64,000 nt of DNA, taken from the NCBI GenBank assembly GCA_030278955.1, contig JAOANR010000010.1:28956174-29020173 (forward strand). The letters are read 5' to 3'. The translations under genes and the position numbers were made by a program. Positions 32,753-43,799 of this stretch are shown here, piece after piece (the first letter of the stretch is position 1; the number at the start of each line of letters is the position of its first letter). The notes below the pieces were generated by a model, which was not told the DNA's origin, searched no databases, and was given only the letters and a program-made list of their open reading frames with translations. Source of the DNA: Hygrophila difformis (lineage: Eukaryota > Streptophyta > Magnoliopsida > Lamiales > Acanthaceae).

Positions 32753-35073
32753 GTGCTGTTGAGAATAATCACCTCCTCCTGCTCGACCTGCCTTTTTCCT
32801 GAAATCAATTCTTTCAAGAACTTAGCATAGATGGGCATTTCGGAAATCATTTCTGTGAGAGGAATGGTTATCTCTACAGACTTTAATCGTTCCAGAAATT
32901 TCTTGAATTTAAGATCATGTTCCTTATTTTTAAGACGTGCAGGATAAGGAATCCTAGGCATGTGCTTGTTATTATCTACTTGTTTTTGTGGTAAAGGGAA
33001 GGAAGTTGTACCTCCACCTGTACCCTTATCTGTTTCAGCCATTTCAGGTGCAGCGTCAGTCTGCAGATCAGCTGTCTCTTTTTCAGCTTCGTTCTCATTA
33101 TCAGCTTCCTTACCAGCATTGTCAACAATATCATCTTCTTCACATTCCGCTCCAGTATCTGCTCCCTTCGGTCCAGCTAGTACTCTTCCAGATTTCAAGG
33201 TTATTGCCTTGCATTGCGGGTTCTTTTCCGCAGTGCTTGGCAATGTACCTTTGTCCCTTTTCTGCATCTCATTAGCCATCTGTGTAACTTGGGTCTCCAC
33301 ATTTCTGATGGAGGCCTGCAGTTGATTGTTGATCTCCTTCTGACTAGTGATGAAATCAGTCATCAAATTCTCAAGCCTTGAAGGAGGCTTTTGATTCTGA
33401 TTCTGATTTTGATTCTGATTCTGATTCCATTGGCCTTGGTTTGGGACAAACTGAGGCTGGAAGCTCTGATTGGGCTGAAAATTCTGGAAGTTCTGATTGG
33501 GCTGCTGGAAATTCTGAGGCGGCCTCTGCTGGATTTGAGGTTGGAAGTTATGATTCTGAAAATGTTGGCCCCTGTTCTGAACGAATCCCTGATTCTGCTG
33601 AGGGTTGAATTGTTGTTGCTGTGGCTTGTTCAAGAGATGTGAATTCAAGGCATTGTTATTTGAGTAAGACAAATTTGGGTGTCTATTTGGAAAAGCTCCT
33701 GCATAGTTACAGCTTTCAGCTGTGATTTGCTCGCATTTGTCAGTTGCATGAGCACCTTGACACAGACCACAGATCACATCAGTTTGCTGTCCCTGAGCAG
33801 AACTTCCAACTCCTTGATTTACAGACAACGCTGCCACTTGCTCTTGAAGTTTTTCAATGTCTGACTTCTCTACTGTACCTACAGCACATAAACCACGAGG
33901 GGGAGGGAGATTACCATCATCAGTCAGAACAGAACGGTTGACACTCATGGCTTCAATCTTTGCCCAGGCTTGGTCCATCGGTATGTAAAGCAAATGTTGA
34001 CCTCCAGCAGCATCGAGCATGGATTTCCATGCTGGGGTCAGACCACTGTAGAACTTTCTCAATCTCTCCCAGTCATGGAAACCATGTTGAGGACACTTTC
34101 TGAGCAGGTTGAAGAATCTTTCCTTTGCATCATACAAGGACTCGTCTGGTTTCATTTTGAATTCCGCAATTTTGGAGCGGCATTCATCTACCTTGGACTC
34201 CGGGAAGTATTTTGCTAAGAAGTTTCTGATCACATCTTCCCATGTAGACTTTTGATTTACGGGCAGTGACTTGTACCATGTTCGTGCTCCGCTTGTCAGA
34301 GAGAAGGGAAATAGCCTCAGTCGAATAGTGTTTGCAGATACATCACGATTTTTGATCGTGTCACACAATTCTAGGAAGGTTTGCAGGTGATCATGGGGGT
34401 CTTCATGGCTTGCTCCGGCAAACTGGTTGCTCTGGACTAGATTGATTAGGGCCGGTTTCAATTCGAAGTTCCTAGCCAAGAATGGAGCTTGTCCAGGAAT
34501 ATTCAGATATGGCTCTAAAATCGGCTGCATGTAATCAGTAGCAGCTGCTGCTTGATGATTGTTCTCAGGCCCACCTTGGTACTGTTGTGGGTAGTAGTTC
34601 TGAGGCATGAAATAGTTCCTCGGATCATTGAAATCATTCGGATTCGGGGGATTCTGATGGGGGTTATGGTATTGCTGATTCTGCTGGTTTTGGAAATTTT
34701 GCTGGTTTGGGTGGTTCTGGTTGTTTGGTGGGTTTTGATGGTTCGGATTGGGAGGGGGTGCCTCGAAGTGCTGCTCCTCCATTTTTGGTGGGTTCCCACC
34801 TCCTTGTATGATCTGGGGAGGGGGATCATCCAAATCATCGTTATCAGCATCTTCGGGGTCTTCCTCAATGTTGTGAAGTGGAGGATTGGGTTGAATGATT
34901 GGTGGGATGTCCGGGTTTGCCATCTCGGAAATGTCGCTGCTGGTGCTTGGTGAAAGTAATGCCTGTCGCTCTCGTTCCCTTCTTCGTTTAGTCTCCGCCC
35001 TAAGACGTCGAGCTGTCTTTTCTATCTCTGAATTAAACGGGATCTCGGCTGGCGTCTGCTTCCTCCTTTGCAT
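32700..35073 (-). pseudogene. Athila-type gypsy gag
   Basis: Large gag starting MQRRKQTPAEIPF at 35073. Order: basic N-terminus (ETKRRRERERQ), acidic stretch (EEDPEDADNDDLDD), Asn/Gln/Pro-rich low-complexity region (about residues 105-160), the capsid-like retrotransposon gag domain (SGARTWYKSLPVNQKSTWED, FLAKYFPESKVDECRSKI, RKCPQHGFHDWERLRKFYSG), a second very long Asn/Gln-rich region (about residues 490-590) and a C-terminal block (KFKKFLERLKSVEITIPL) that precedes protease. One possible knuckle (CGLCQGAHATDKC) is CCHC-like. The two Q/N tracts look prion-like and may aid particle assembly (inference). It reads open until a frameshift near 32720. Confidence 0.92.
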
Positions 35074-35216
35074 AGAACAACGACTTCAATGATGACAGTA
35101 CCTGTACAATCCCCAGGTTAGAATTGGTTCTGAAGGTGAATATTTATAATTATATGTATAAGCTAATCTAGGAGCAATGAGGAATGTAGTTCTCTTAATA
35201 AAACGGCGCTGCATCC

Positions 35217-35234
35217 TCCCCGGCAACGGCGCCA
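35217..35234 (-). promoter_or_regulatory. Athila-type primer binding site
   Basis: On the minus strand TGGCGCCGTTGCCGGGGA, the standard Athila-type PBS, starts at 35234 directly after the LTR-terminal GTTTCA. It fixes the element's orientation and the inner edge of its 5' LTR. Confidence 0.93.
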
Positions 35235-37409
35235 TGAAACTTTGACAATTTCCCACACGAGTATTTTCTAAATTATACCAGGTTAAGTTTATTAAATGAA
35301 AAGAGTTATGATTCACGGGAAGGGGTTTAGGGATATATCAAGATTGTTATTCTTTTTATTACTCAAGTGTGGTGCTTTAATTTCAAATGGCGCTGTGGTC
35401 CTCTCTGTCATGAAACTGTTGACAAATCTCATGGTACAGCCGGGATAGATTGACCTTCAGCCTGTCACACTGAGGGTCCCCGGCATATGTGCCATGATAC
35501 TTCTCATCAATTCTTGCCATGAGATTCCCTGCCATGAAACTTTTGACAGATTTCCACTACATGAGTATTTTCCAAAAAATCATAATCCTGGTTTAGGTTT
35601 TATTTAATGAAACCAATTTATGTTGGCAGAGTTGTGATTAGGGATATATTTATAGGTTGTCATGTTTTTATTACTCGTGTTTAAGAAACTGTGGCCCGAA
35701 AGCGCACGGTGTCAAAAATTGCAGTAATTTATAGTAAGACCGGATCGTGCACTGGAGGATGTGCGATAGAAGCAGGGCCCACGTCGTTTTACTAGATTTT
35801 CCATTCGTATTGCTCCAATGGTTTGAAAAGTGATTAATAACTACTGGCATGAATTTAAACTAGATTATAAAAGCGTTTAAATTTACTCTACAAAGCAATT
35901 AAGTCTATTCTAGAAAGCGGGTAAAGTTATTCTAAAACTGCGATAAACATTATCTATGAAAGCAGGGAAAATTTACATTGTGCCAGCCGTGAAGCTGAAT
36001 CACAATGTGAACAGAAGGGACATGAAGAAAAGAATGAAAATTGGACAACATTTAGATATAGCAGTATTAAACTTCCATTTTTATACACAGATCTTTGTTT
36101 GGGATAATTCTATCAGACAGCTAATTCTCACGCTCTCAATAATGCTTTCCCTTTAACAGACAGGTACTTACAATATGAGTTTACATGTTCTTAAGACCAC
36201 AGTTTCTAAGATACCACAGATTCGTAACTGCCCTGGCCTGGGTGTGTTACTTCATCTGTGGTGGAAAAGCAACACCCGACATATCATTTATTGAGATGCC
36301 AAGTACTACTGTCATTCTCCCATGTCACACCCAAAGATTCTAATTAAGCCCTAAACTATCCCTTAACTATCAATCCTAGTAGCAGTTACACAACTCTCAA
36401 TACAACCGAGTGACCTCTAGAGAACGCAGTTAAAAGAAAGCGGTAAGGAAAGCATTTAAAACCTATCACTCGGAAGTTTTGAAAATATGACCCTGGTAGT
36501 AAAAGACAGCACCTAGTCAAGATGACTGGGTATGGATCAAGAATTCCCGGCTCTTGGTGAACCACTTGTGTGTTCACTTCCTTCCGGGTGGTTATAAGAT
36601 ACAAACTAATGAAACGAACTAATGAATCAGTTCGTTCCGGATGCACTCACTCAGGACTCAAAAATATGCTTTGGCAGGAGAGGATAGCAGTTGAAAGAAA
36701 ACTCAACCCTATCTTAGAAAAACAACCAAGGCCTGGATGATGTTCCTCTAAAATTATTTACTACACTGTATTTGAGTCCAAGTGGACCCCATCTCGGTGT
36801 GATATCTAATTCTAGATTCCCAACAAACAGCAATTTTGGAAAATAATGGATTTGAAAATCATTCCCTAAACAGGCACTAGACTCTCAGTTAAAACACAGA
36901 CCCTTTCAATCTAAGTGAGACCTAATCGCTGAATATGCTTCTAATTTCCCAAGATCAACCCTTGACAGAATATGAATTAATCATAACTGAGGAATTTATC
37001 CCTTACTCAGATCCGGATTTTATAAAGAGATTTTTGTTGGAAATTTATTACACAATATCTGTTTAAGATCTAGACTTCTATTGTCCAAGGGAAGGATCCC
37101 AAAATATTACAAACCACAATAGTACATAATATTATCATGCATAAAGATATAGGGAAGTGTGAAATTAATTGACCCAAAATATAAATGCGGGTCTAGACAG
37201 AAGGTGAAACACAGATATGACGTGGTCAGGAGACCAAAGTAATGGCAGACTAATCGGGTGGACTGTAAACATCTACTGTCCAATTTCCCAATTACTCGGA
37301 TGGAGCGGATTTAGACAGTTTAAACCCTATAATGATAGTGTCAATATCAGTTGGATCTCCACTGTCTGTGAAATCGGATAAAAACCTACATGCTTCCCTT
37401 CTATAATGA
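35235..37409 (-). mobile_element. Athila-type 5' LTR / flank, inner part
   Basis: The region ends at the PBS, so its left part is LTR. CATGAAACTTTGACA-like sequence, which forms the LTR end, occurs three times (35233, 35409, 35533), and about 150 bp of adjoining sequence is repeated (35234-35385 versus 35534-35685). The remainder is AT-rich, without credible ORFs or recognisable domains. The outer boundary of this LTR is not established; the sequence to 40962 may be one long LTR or two LTRs in tandem. Confidence 0.5.
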
Positions 37410-37827
37410 TCATCAGTTAGCATTGACATCTACTGTCACGGGGCGCCGGGTCCGTATCGGGACTGCAGCGCACCGGGTGGCTAATAGACTGATTCCCAGC
37501 ACTATTCCGCCAAACGGTCCATCCGAAGGGTCGGGTTGGACAACATCATAGAGCTAATTCCGGAAACTATGGGATACTTCAATTTATATTACAACGGCAG
37601 ACGAGCCTTACAGTAACTGCAAAACAAAAGCCATAAAAATGTGGTTAGAGACCGAAAGGTCAACTAGTCCACCCGAAGTGCCTTGCCGAGGGGCACAACA
37701 GCAAGACGCTGCACACAACTATACACGGCTTCTAGGAAAGCAGTAAATAGAAAGCAGTAAACACATAGGTGTCGGGACGGCGGGACAAGGGCAGCCACCA
37801 GGCGGCTGCCGGCGGCTACCGGTCAAC

Positions 37828-37894
37828 ACTATGTCTGGACCTGGTAAGTTTCCCCGTGTTGAGTCAAATTAAGCCGCAGGCTCCACTCCTGGTA

Positions 37895-37956
<62 letters not shown>

Positions 37957-38007
37957 GACTTTGATTTCTCATAAGGTGCTGGCGGAGTCCTAAAAGTAAC
38001 ATCCGCC

Positions 38008-38045
<38 letters not shown>

Positions 38046-38046
38046 A

Positions 38047-38078
<32 letters not shown>
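37828..38078 (-). rRNA. 18S rRNA fragment (about 251 nt, sense on minus strand)
   Basis: The minus strand reads the universally conserved small-subunit core, including AAACTTAAAGGAATTGACGG and TGAAACTTAAAGG, GGGGGGAGTATGGTCGCAAG and [20 protein letters not shown] recall only about three differences from typical plant 18S, all transitions. It starts at GAAAGTTGGGGG and stops after CCAGACATAGT, so it is an internal fragment of a 1.8-kb gene and cannot function. The ORFs across it are artefacts. It is fused directly to retrotransposon gag sequence at 38078/38079. Confidence 0.95.
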
Positions 38079-38244
38079 ACCGGAGCCTTGCCTCTGCAAG
38101 CTCCAAGTCAACCAGCCTCGATGTTGTAGTCCTAGTCTGCCGCGCCGGGATGTGCCCGCCTGCCGTTTCCGAATCCGATCCTGATCCACTCTCGCTCATG
38201 ATGCCACCACCTGTTCCGGAAGGCCGGCTCTGATACCAACTTGT
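38079..38244 (-). pseudogene. Gypsy PBS, leader and gag start (fragment)
   Basis: PBS TGGTATCAGAGC (38238-38227), then a short leader and a gag start ([16 protein letters not shown] at 38199) that continues for about 40 codons before switching into 18S rRNA. The element family is not represented elsewhere in the window; PBS and layout fit a chromovirus. Confidence 0.7.
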
Positions 38245-38448
38245 CGACTTCCGTACTTGCCAAATAGTTGTGGGTGGCCCCTGAGTCCACCAGAGCCCTA
38301 AGGATGTGTCCGTTTATTTGGGCGTTGACAAACATGAGGCCCTTTCTTTGGGGGGCCCCCCCTTCAACCTTCGGTTTCTTCTGTCCCTTTCCAACCTTTG
38401 ATTGAAGATCGTCGCGAATCTGACGTTGCGCCGCGACTCTGTACTCGC
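38236..38448 (-). pseudogene. Gypsy gag-protease fragment
   Basis: Encodes [19 protein letters not shown] and [14 protein letters not shown], a retropepsin with active-site DSGA, preceded by a Lys-rich gag tail (KGQKKPKVEGG). The protease frame runs directly into the PBS fragment through the shared ACAAGTTGG (38244-38236). Confidence 0.8.
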
Positions 38449-38466
38449 TCATCAGTTAGCATTGAC

Positions 38467-39172
38467 TGATGTCAACTGATTCCTATTACAGATTGGAATT
38501 TGGGTTTGGAAATTAAGATAAGAAAAATAAAACTGTATCTGGATGGGAGTCAGCCAAGCAGCTATTATAACCCCGGATGGGCGAACCGCCAAGGCTTCCA
38601 CTGACAGTCATCCAGACCATGCAAAATAACACTTAGTAATTAATACTCAGATTACGAGCTAGTTATCCATGAGGGAATACCCGCCAACATTAGTCTGATG
38701 TAATCTTTACTAATTGTTACACACAACACGCAAAGACAAAATCAATCAAGAAGTAAAAGAAGATTCCTTGTATGAGAGACATTGGTTTCTCATGCAAGGT
38801 TGTGGATTGGGCCCACAATTGATGAACTTAAATAATCCCTCCTACCATAATTAATCACAGTCTGGATTATCTGCTTAAGTCATCAAGATTTTATTTATAG
38901 AGGAGTGTTTTAATGGCAATTGAACAAAGGTCCTTTAATCATGATGATTATTGATGTGTAATTATTGCTAATCTCAATCTTCAATCATTAATGATTCAAG
39001 GGTTCAATTAATTAAGCGATGCAAATGGAGAATCAAAATTTGGGCAGCATAACACCCTATATTGCAATTCCAGAATGTTACACCTTAACCCGTGGGGTTA
39101 TGATGTGAGTGATGCAATATAATATAGGAAGAGAATGAAGATTGTTTGAGATTAAATAGAGAGAAGGGAGTC
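38467..39172 (-). mobile_element. Athila-type flank between patchwork insertion and palindrome cluster
   Basis: AT-rich, no credible ORF. It includes a TATA-like CTATAAATAAA on the minus strand near 38900 and GTGTAACATTCTGG near 39080, either of which could mark the promoter or start of a separate LTR. Not resolved. Confidence 0.35.
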
Positions 39173-39690
39173 TTTGTCGCGGACCGAAGTCCGCGACATG
39201 GATATCCCGACAAGTTTTTAGAATTTTTGGCAGCATAATGCTTCTTTGTCGCTAAGCAGGATTTTGTCGCGGAACGTGGTTCCGCGACAAGAGTGTTTCG
39301 CGACAAAGGATTTTCAGAAAAATTTTTAAAGCATTTGATCCTTGTCGCTATGTATGGAAAATTTTGTCGCGGAACGTGGTTCCGCGACAAGGTGTTTCGC
39401 GACAAGGTGTTCAAAGAAATAAGAACATGGCATAATTTTTCTATCTCAGAACGAGATTTTGTCGCGAAACTTGGTTCCGCGACAAGATTATTCCGCGACA
39501 AAAAGCCATGCAGACAAAATGCAAGAGTTTGGCTCCTTTGTCGCTATGCATGGAAAATTTTGTCGCGGAACGTGGTTCCGCGACAGGGTGTTCCGCGAGA
39601 AAGGGTTTTAAAATATGAAGACAAGTGTCTTTAGACACCTTTGTCGCGGAACAACCATTTTGTCGCGGAACGTGGTTCCGCGACAAAAGG
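39173..39690. repeat. TTGTCGCGG palindrome cluster 2 (downstream of TATA)
   Basis: At least five palindromes with arms TTGTCGCGGA and TCCGCGACAA; four have the centre ACGTGGT and one the centre CCGAAG. Additional half-sites (TTTCGCGACAAGG, TTGTCGCTATG) lie between. In minus orientation it is 0.65-1.2 kb downstream of the TATA box at 40346, matching cluster 2 of LTR X1. Confidence 0.85.
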
Positions 39691-40437
39691 CGGTTGGCGA
39701 CCAAGGTGGTTCAGGACAAAAGTCAGAAAAAGCAGAAATGAACAGTGGCATGCAAACAGCGTGATCTCACCCTATTTCAGATCAAAAAGTTATTCTAAGC
39801 TAAAAACAAACAAGAAACATTCAAAATATGAAAGAACATGCTTAAACAAAACTGGACAGAATTTAAAAATAAAGCAAGAATCCTAATCTAGGGTTTGACC
39901 ACACTTAAATACACAGCATCATCCATAAAATGCAAACAGTAAACATAAAATAGCATAATGGGGGTCAAATGACCCCAAAATGAAAAAGAAAGCATAAATC
40001 CATGGGGTGTGAGACCCATTTCATGATTTGGGACACAAATGATGAATGTTTTCCCATATTATTGAAGGGGTGTTGTTAATACCCATGATTTGGGTATTAC
40101 AAACCCTAAAACAAGAGTTTAGAAACCAAAACATGATGTTAAAGTGGCTATCTGGATCACTGTGAACAGTAAAAATACTAAAATAAACACTAAACTAAAC
40201 TAAACTATGGGCAATATTTAAATAATACAAGAAAATAAAACTAAGCTACACTACCTAAGAGAGAACTCCTACTGCCTTGCCTTCAAGAGAGCTCTAATCA
40301 ACAAAATTCCAACCTCTAGCTCATGGGAAACACCTCATATTTATAGAAGTGTAACCCTAAGCCCATGGGCCTTAATTCGAGCCCATTGTGTCTCAAGACA
40401 TCACACACATCACAGCTTTGTTTCGGAGCATCAAGTT
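39691..40437 (-). mobile_element. LTR leader region with TATA box (Athila-like LTR X2)
   Basis: Non-coding. On the minus strand TATAAATA at 40346-40339 is followed by an AT-rich leader matching the style of 2870-3700 in LTR X1 (repeated TTTAGTTTAG words). No gene is seen. Confidence 0.5.
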
Positions 40438-40648
40438 TGGTCGCGGAACACACTGCATGTGGCGAAGCTTCTCGACTGGGTCTTGTGTCTCTAATGGTGC
40501 ATCTTGGTCGCGGAGCATGCCTTTGTCGCGGAACATGCCATCGCGACAAAGGGGCTTGGCTGGTTTCCTTCATCTGAGCTGCTTGGTTGCGGAATCCTCC
40601 TTTGTCGCGGAACCATGCATCGCGACAAAGGGGCTTCCGCGACAAGGG
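40438..40648. repeat. TTGTCGCGG palindrome cluster 1 (upstream of TATA)
   Basis: Half-sites TTGGTCGCGGAAC and palindromes such as TTTGTCGCGGAAC...CATCGCGACAAA, with less regular pairing than in the other clusters. It occupies the position that the AATTCGGT cluster occupies in LTR X1. Confidence 0.85.
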
Positions 40649-40962
40649 TGCTCCTGGGCCTGCTGGATTGGGCCAGATGGGCCGAAAATGTTCTTTTTGT
40701 GGGCTTTTCTCTCTTTTTCCCATCTTTTTCATTCCTTTTTCTTTTCTTTTCTTTTTCTCATGTTTTTGGATTTTTCTAACATAAATATGTAATAAAATTA
40801 CATATTTATGCCTTTTTCACACCAGCTTATTATTTTTACCATTATGCATAAATCAGTCCAATTCAACTGCCTTCTTACTTAATGTAAGACCGGAATGCGA
40901 TCAAATGCCCGTTTAAGACACGGAAATGGATTGAAAATAATGGTCACTTCTGGCCATTATCA
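40649..40962 (-). mobile_element. Start (U3) of Athila-like LTR X2
   Basis: The minus strand begins TGATAATGGCCAGAAGTG at 40962 and aligns block by block with LTR X1 (2101-2430): CCATTATTTTCAATCCATTT, AATAATAAGCTGG, AAATATGTAATTTTAT, CCAAAAACATGAG and an A-rich tract. It directly abuts the LTR of element C, whose last three bases are missing. Confidence 0.75.
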
Positions 40963-43543
40963 AACACCCCGGTTTTTGGTCACCCAGGTCGGGATGTCAC
41001 CACCACACCTCCCTAGCAAGACACGGTTTCTCCGAGCTTACTAAAGAGATGCAAGGCTAGGTATTGCAGTATTTAAAATGTTTAAAACAATTAAAAACAG
41101 CCCATACAATATAAGTTCGAAAATAATATTATAGTGCAGCGGAAAAATAGTATCTACGTATAAGTTTTGGAGCGGAAAATGTAAATAAGGCCAACATGGC
41201 CAAAACACGGGTTAAACAGGCCCGTTTATACTATAATCTAATGCAAAAATCAAAATATTAAATGTTCCCATAAATCCCATGCATGTAGTGCTCATGCTCA
41301 TTCCACATACTCTGTAAGAAAAAGAAATGAAATGGTTTGGTCAGCACAACTTGCTGAGGAAGTTAACACATACATAATCGTGGGGTTTCAAAGCCATTAA
41401 TTTAATACTTAAATAAAAGCATGCCATTAAATCATAAATAATTTAATTTAATTAACTACATGACTTGCATAATTTAATTCATGGCTCTAATTAAAAACAC
41501 ATTTAACATAATTTAAAGTAAAAGCCATAATTAATTTAACTAAAGCATTAAATAATTTAAATAGACCAAAATAAACATTTTAATTATCCCCATTACACCC
41601 AAAATTTAGTATTTCAGTATTTCACGATTGCATTGCAATCTCGTCAAGTTTAGCCGGTAGCCCGGCGGCCGCAACCGTATCTGTCATTCCCAGTACCACT
41701 TCGGAGCATTGGGAAACCCATGTGGATATTCACGAGAGTGTAGGCCATATATTTCATGCCGTTTTGGCAATGTATCTCAAATTTCGCTTGGGGTCACCAT
41801 CGTCCATAAAGGCACGAAGTGAATCGTTAGGAGGGCACCCTGCAGAGCACTCACCCCCTAATTTAATTGATCAAGTTTGTAAAGGGATTTCCTAAATTCT
41901 TATTTCATACATTTATTTCAAAAGAGTTTTCTACTCGTTTAAACCCTAAAGACTAATTTCACCGTTTCAACAAGATTTCAAGATTTGACTTGGTGAAAAC
42001 CACAGTTTATTTCAAAATTAACTAAAAATCAGGTTTAAGTCCAAAAATTCTGAAATTTGACCAGTGACTCCAAAACACAGAGATGAACAAGTTTCATGGT
42101 TTAACTTTTTCAATTCGAGTTATTGAAATAAGTCAAAAATGTCAATTTATATCAGGTTACAAATCTGTACGAAAATTTCAACACCAGTTTCAAGATTTCG
42201 AGATTTAGCATAGAACACTAACTCCAAATTTGATGAAATTTTACAGAGCGATACTTAAGAAATATATCTACAACTTTCATGTTTGGCTAAAGATCTGAAT
42301 CGGCCGAGAACTATTGTAAAAAACGTCTACAAGTTCGGACCTAAGTTCTGTCAAGATTTCAAGATCCAAATTCAAAATAGTTCGGTTGGGGGTCGATTTC
42401 AGATATCAAAACATAATGAAAAATTCCAAATTTTTTACAAAAGCTAGATTAATGTCTTAGGAACGTTTTTCGTGTTTTAAGTTTTCTCGTTTGAATAGGT
42501 ATAAGGGTTCGGAAAAATCATGCACAAATGTTGCGCCGTTAAAGATTTCGTTTTGACAGATTTTACGTTCTTGGTTTAAATCTTTAGATTAAGTGTATTT
42601 TAAAACCTCCCAAAACCATGTAAGCATTAACTTACAGATCTTTGGTCGTCCGGGTTCGTCGATTCGGAGGCGTGGCTTCCAGTCCACCGTTTATCTCCTC
42701 GGTTCGTCGGGTTCTTCGTTCTAGATCCGATTCGGGGTGTAGAAAATAAACAGACTAAGTAATCAATAATCGGTAAAGAACTAGCGGATCAGAACTTAGC
42801 ACAATGTTGGGAGACTCTGAATTCGTCCAAAGCAGTCCTCTCTTGGTCTCGTGCCTCCAACGACTCCGGGATTAAGGTTTTCGAACGTATAGAGAGTATG
42901 AATGTTTTGAAAAGTGTTTGGGATCGATTCCAAGGTTTATTTATAGAGGTAAGGGATCTATGGACGTCCAGGGTCGGCCTTGGTGAGTCTTGAGCCAAAA
43001 GGAAAGCAACCGAAGTTGAAAAATCCGGATTCGGGCTAGTAAATCTCGCAACGGGCGTATCTGTCATCCGGTGCGGGGTTGGCGCGCCGTTTGTTGAAAC
43101 ACCGCGCGGCCACCGCGCGGTCCACGCCTGGACTTCGGTCCGGGCGGGTTGTGCGATCCATCACATTTCCTCCTCTTTCGGACTTCTATCCCTCTATATT
43201 CTCGTATTCGGATTTCCGGGATATTTTCGGGCTCCTATTCCCTATCTAAATTCTTACTTGGGTCTAGATTTAATATTGGCCTCGAATTCTCGAGTCCATT
43301 TGTGTCGGGTTCCCTTGTACAATTTATTTGATTAATTTATCTTTGGTTTCACGGGTATTAAAAATTTAATTCCTTTTTAAATTAAATTTCATTTCTCATT
43401 TCCTTGTAGGTATTATGTTTATTCATTTATTATATTTATTTATTATTATTGTTTTGTTTATTGTTTATTTATTTATTTATCTTATTTATTTATTTATTTT
43501 ATTTATTTATTTGTTTTATATTGCAAAATTCTCCAGTATTACA
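40963..43543 (-). repeat. 3' LTR of element C
   Basis: Minus strand starts TGTAATACTGG at 43543 and ends ...GGGGTGTT at 40963; the expected terminal ACA is missing. Contains an ATTT microsatellite (about 43380-43525), a CGCGCGG palindrome block (about 43095-43125) and TATAAATA (42945-42938). Closely similar to 57432-60035. Confidence 0.93.
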
Positions 43544-43799
43544 ATCTACCCTCCTTAAGAATCAACTTCGTCCTCGAAGTTGTGTTTTGGCTTTTCTCGT
43601 GTTAAGAATGAATCCTTTTGTTTGTTTTATTATTTTGTGACTAAACTTAGAATTAAAACTTCTAAGCTGTCTACGTACCCTGTGAAGGGATCAAAGGTGT
43701 GCTGAAAATACACGGTAAAATACGGAAAATACACGGTAAAATACGGAAAAATACGCATGTCACACCGCGTATTACATCCTCTCCCCCTTAAGATTGCAG
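43544..43799 (-). promoter_or_regulatory. Polypurine tracts and 3' leader of element C
   Basis: Same layout as in A: CTTAAGGGGGAGAGGATGTA just after pol and CTTAAGGAGGGTAGAT directly before the LTR, with GGGTACGTAGACAGC between. A short tandem duplication (TACACGGTAAAATACGGAAA, about 43706-43752) is specific to C. The hairpin CAGTTATG-TCCC-CATAACTG as read on plus is at 43796-43815, overlapping the pol end. Confidence 0.75.

Larger units (their letters stand above)
37410..38466 (-). mobile_element. Patchwork insertion bounded by 18-bp direct repeats
   Basis: TCATCAGTTAGCATTGAC occurs at 37410-37427 and 38449-38466 and brackets 1,021 bp of unrelated DNA inside the Athila-type flank. Reading on the minus strand, the insert consists of a gag/protease fragment (38448 to about 38245), a PBS plus gag-start fragment (about 38244-38079), an 18S rRNA fragment (38078-37828) and 400 bp of unknown GC-richer sequence (37827-37428). 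The three recognisable pieces are all sense on the minus strand. No poly(A) tail or LTR pair is visible. Confidence 0.8.

Noticed and set aside
33378..34953. Plus-strand ORFs of DSDSDS and LILILI type
   Set aside because: They are antisense of the Asn/Gln-rich gag repeats of the Athila-type element.
37869..38189. 106-residue ORF on the minus strand
   Set aside because: It translates the 18S rRNA fragment and the fused gag start; not a protein gene of its own.
39085..40779. ORFs rich in SRNxxxPRQ or CRGT
   Set aside because: Produced by translating the TTGTCGCGG palindromes in different frames.
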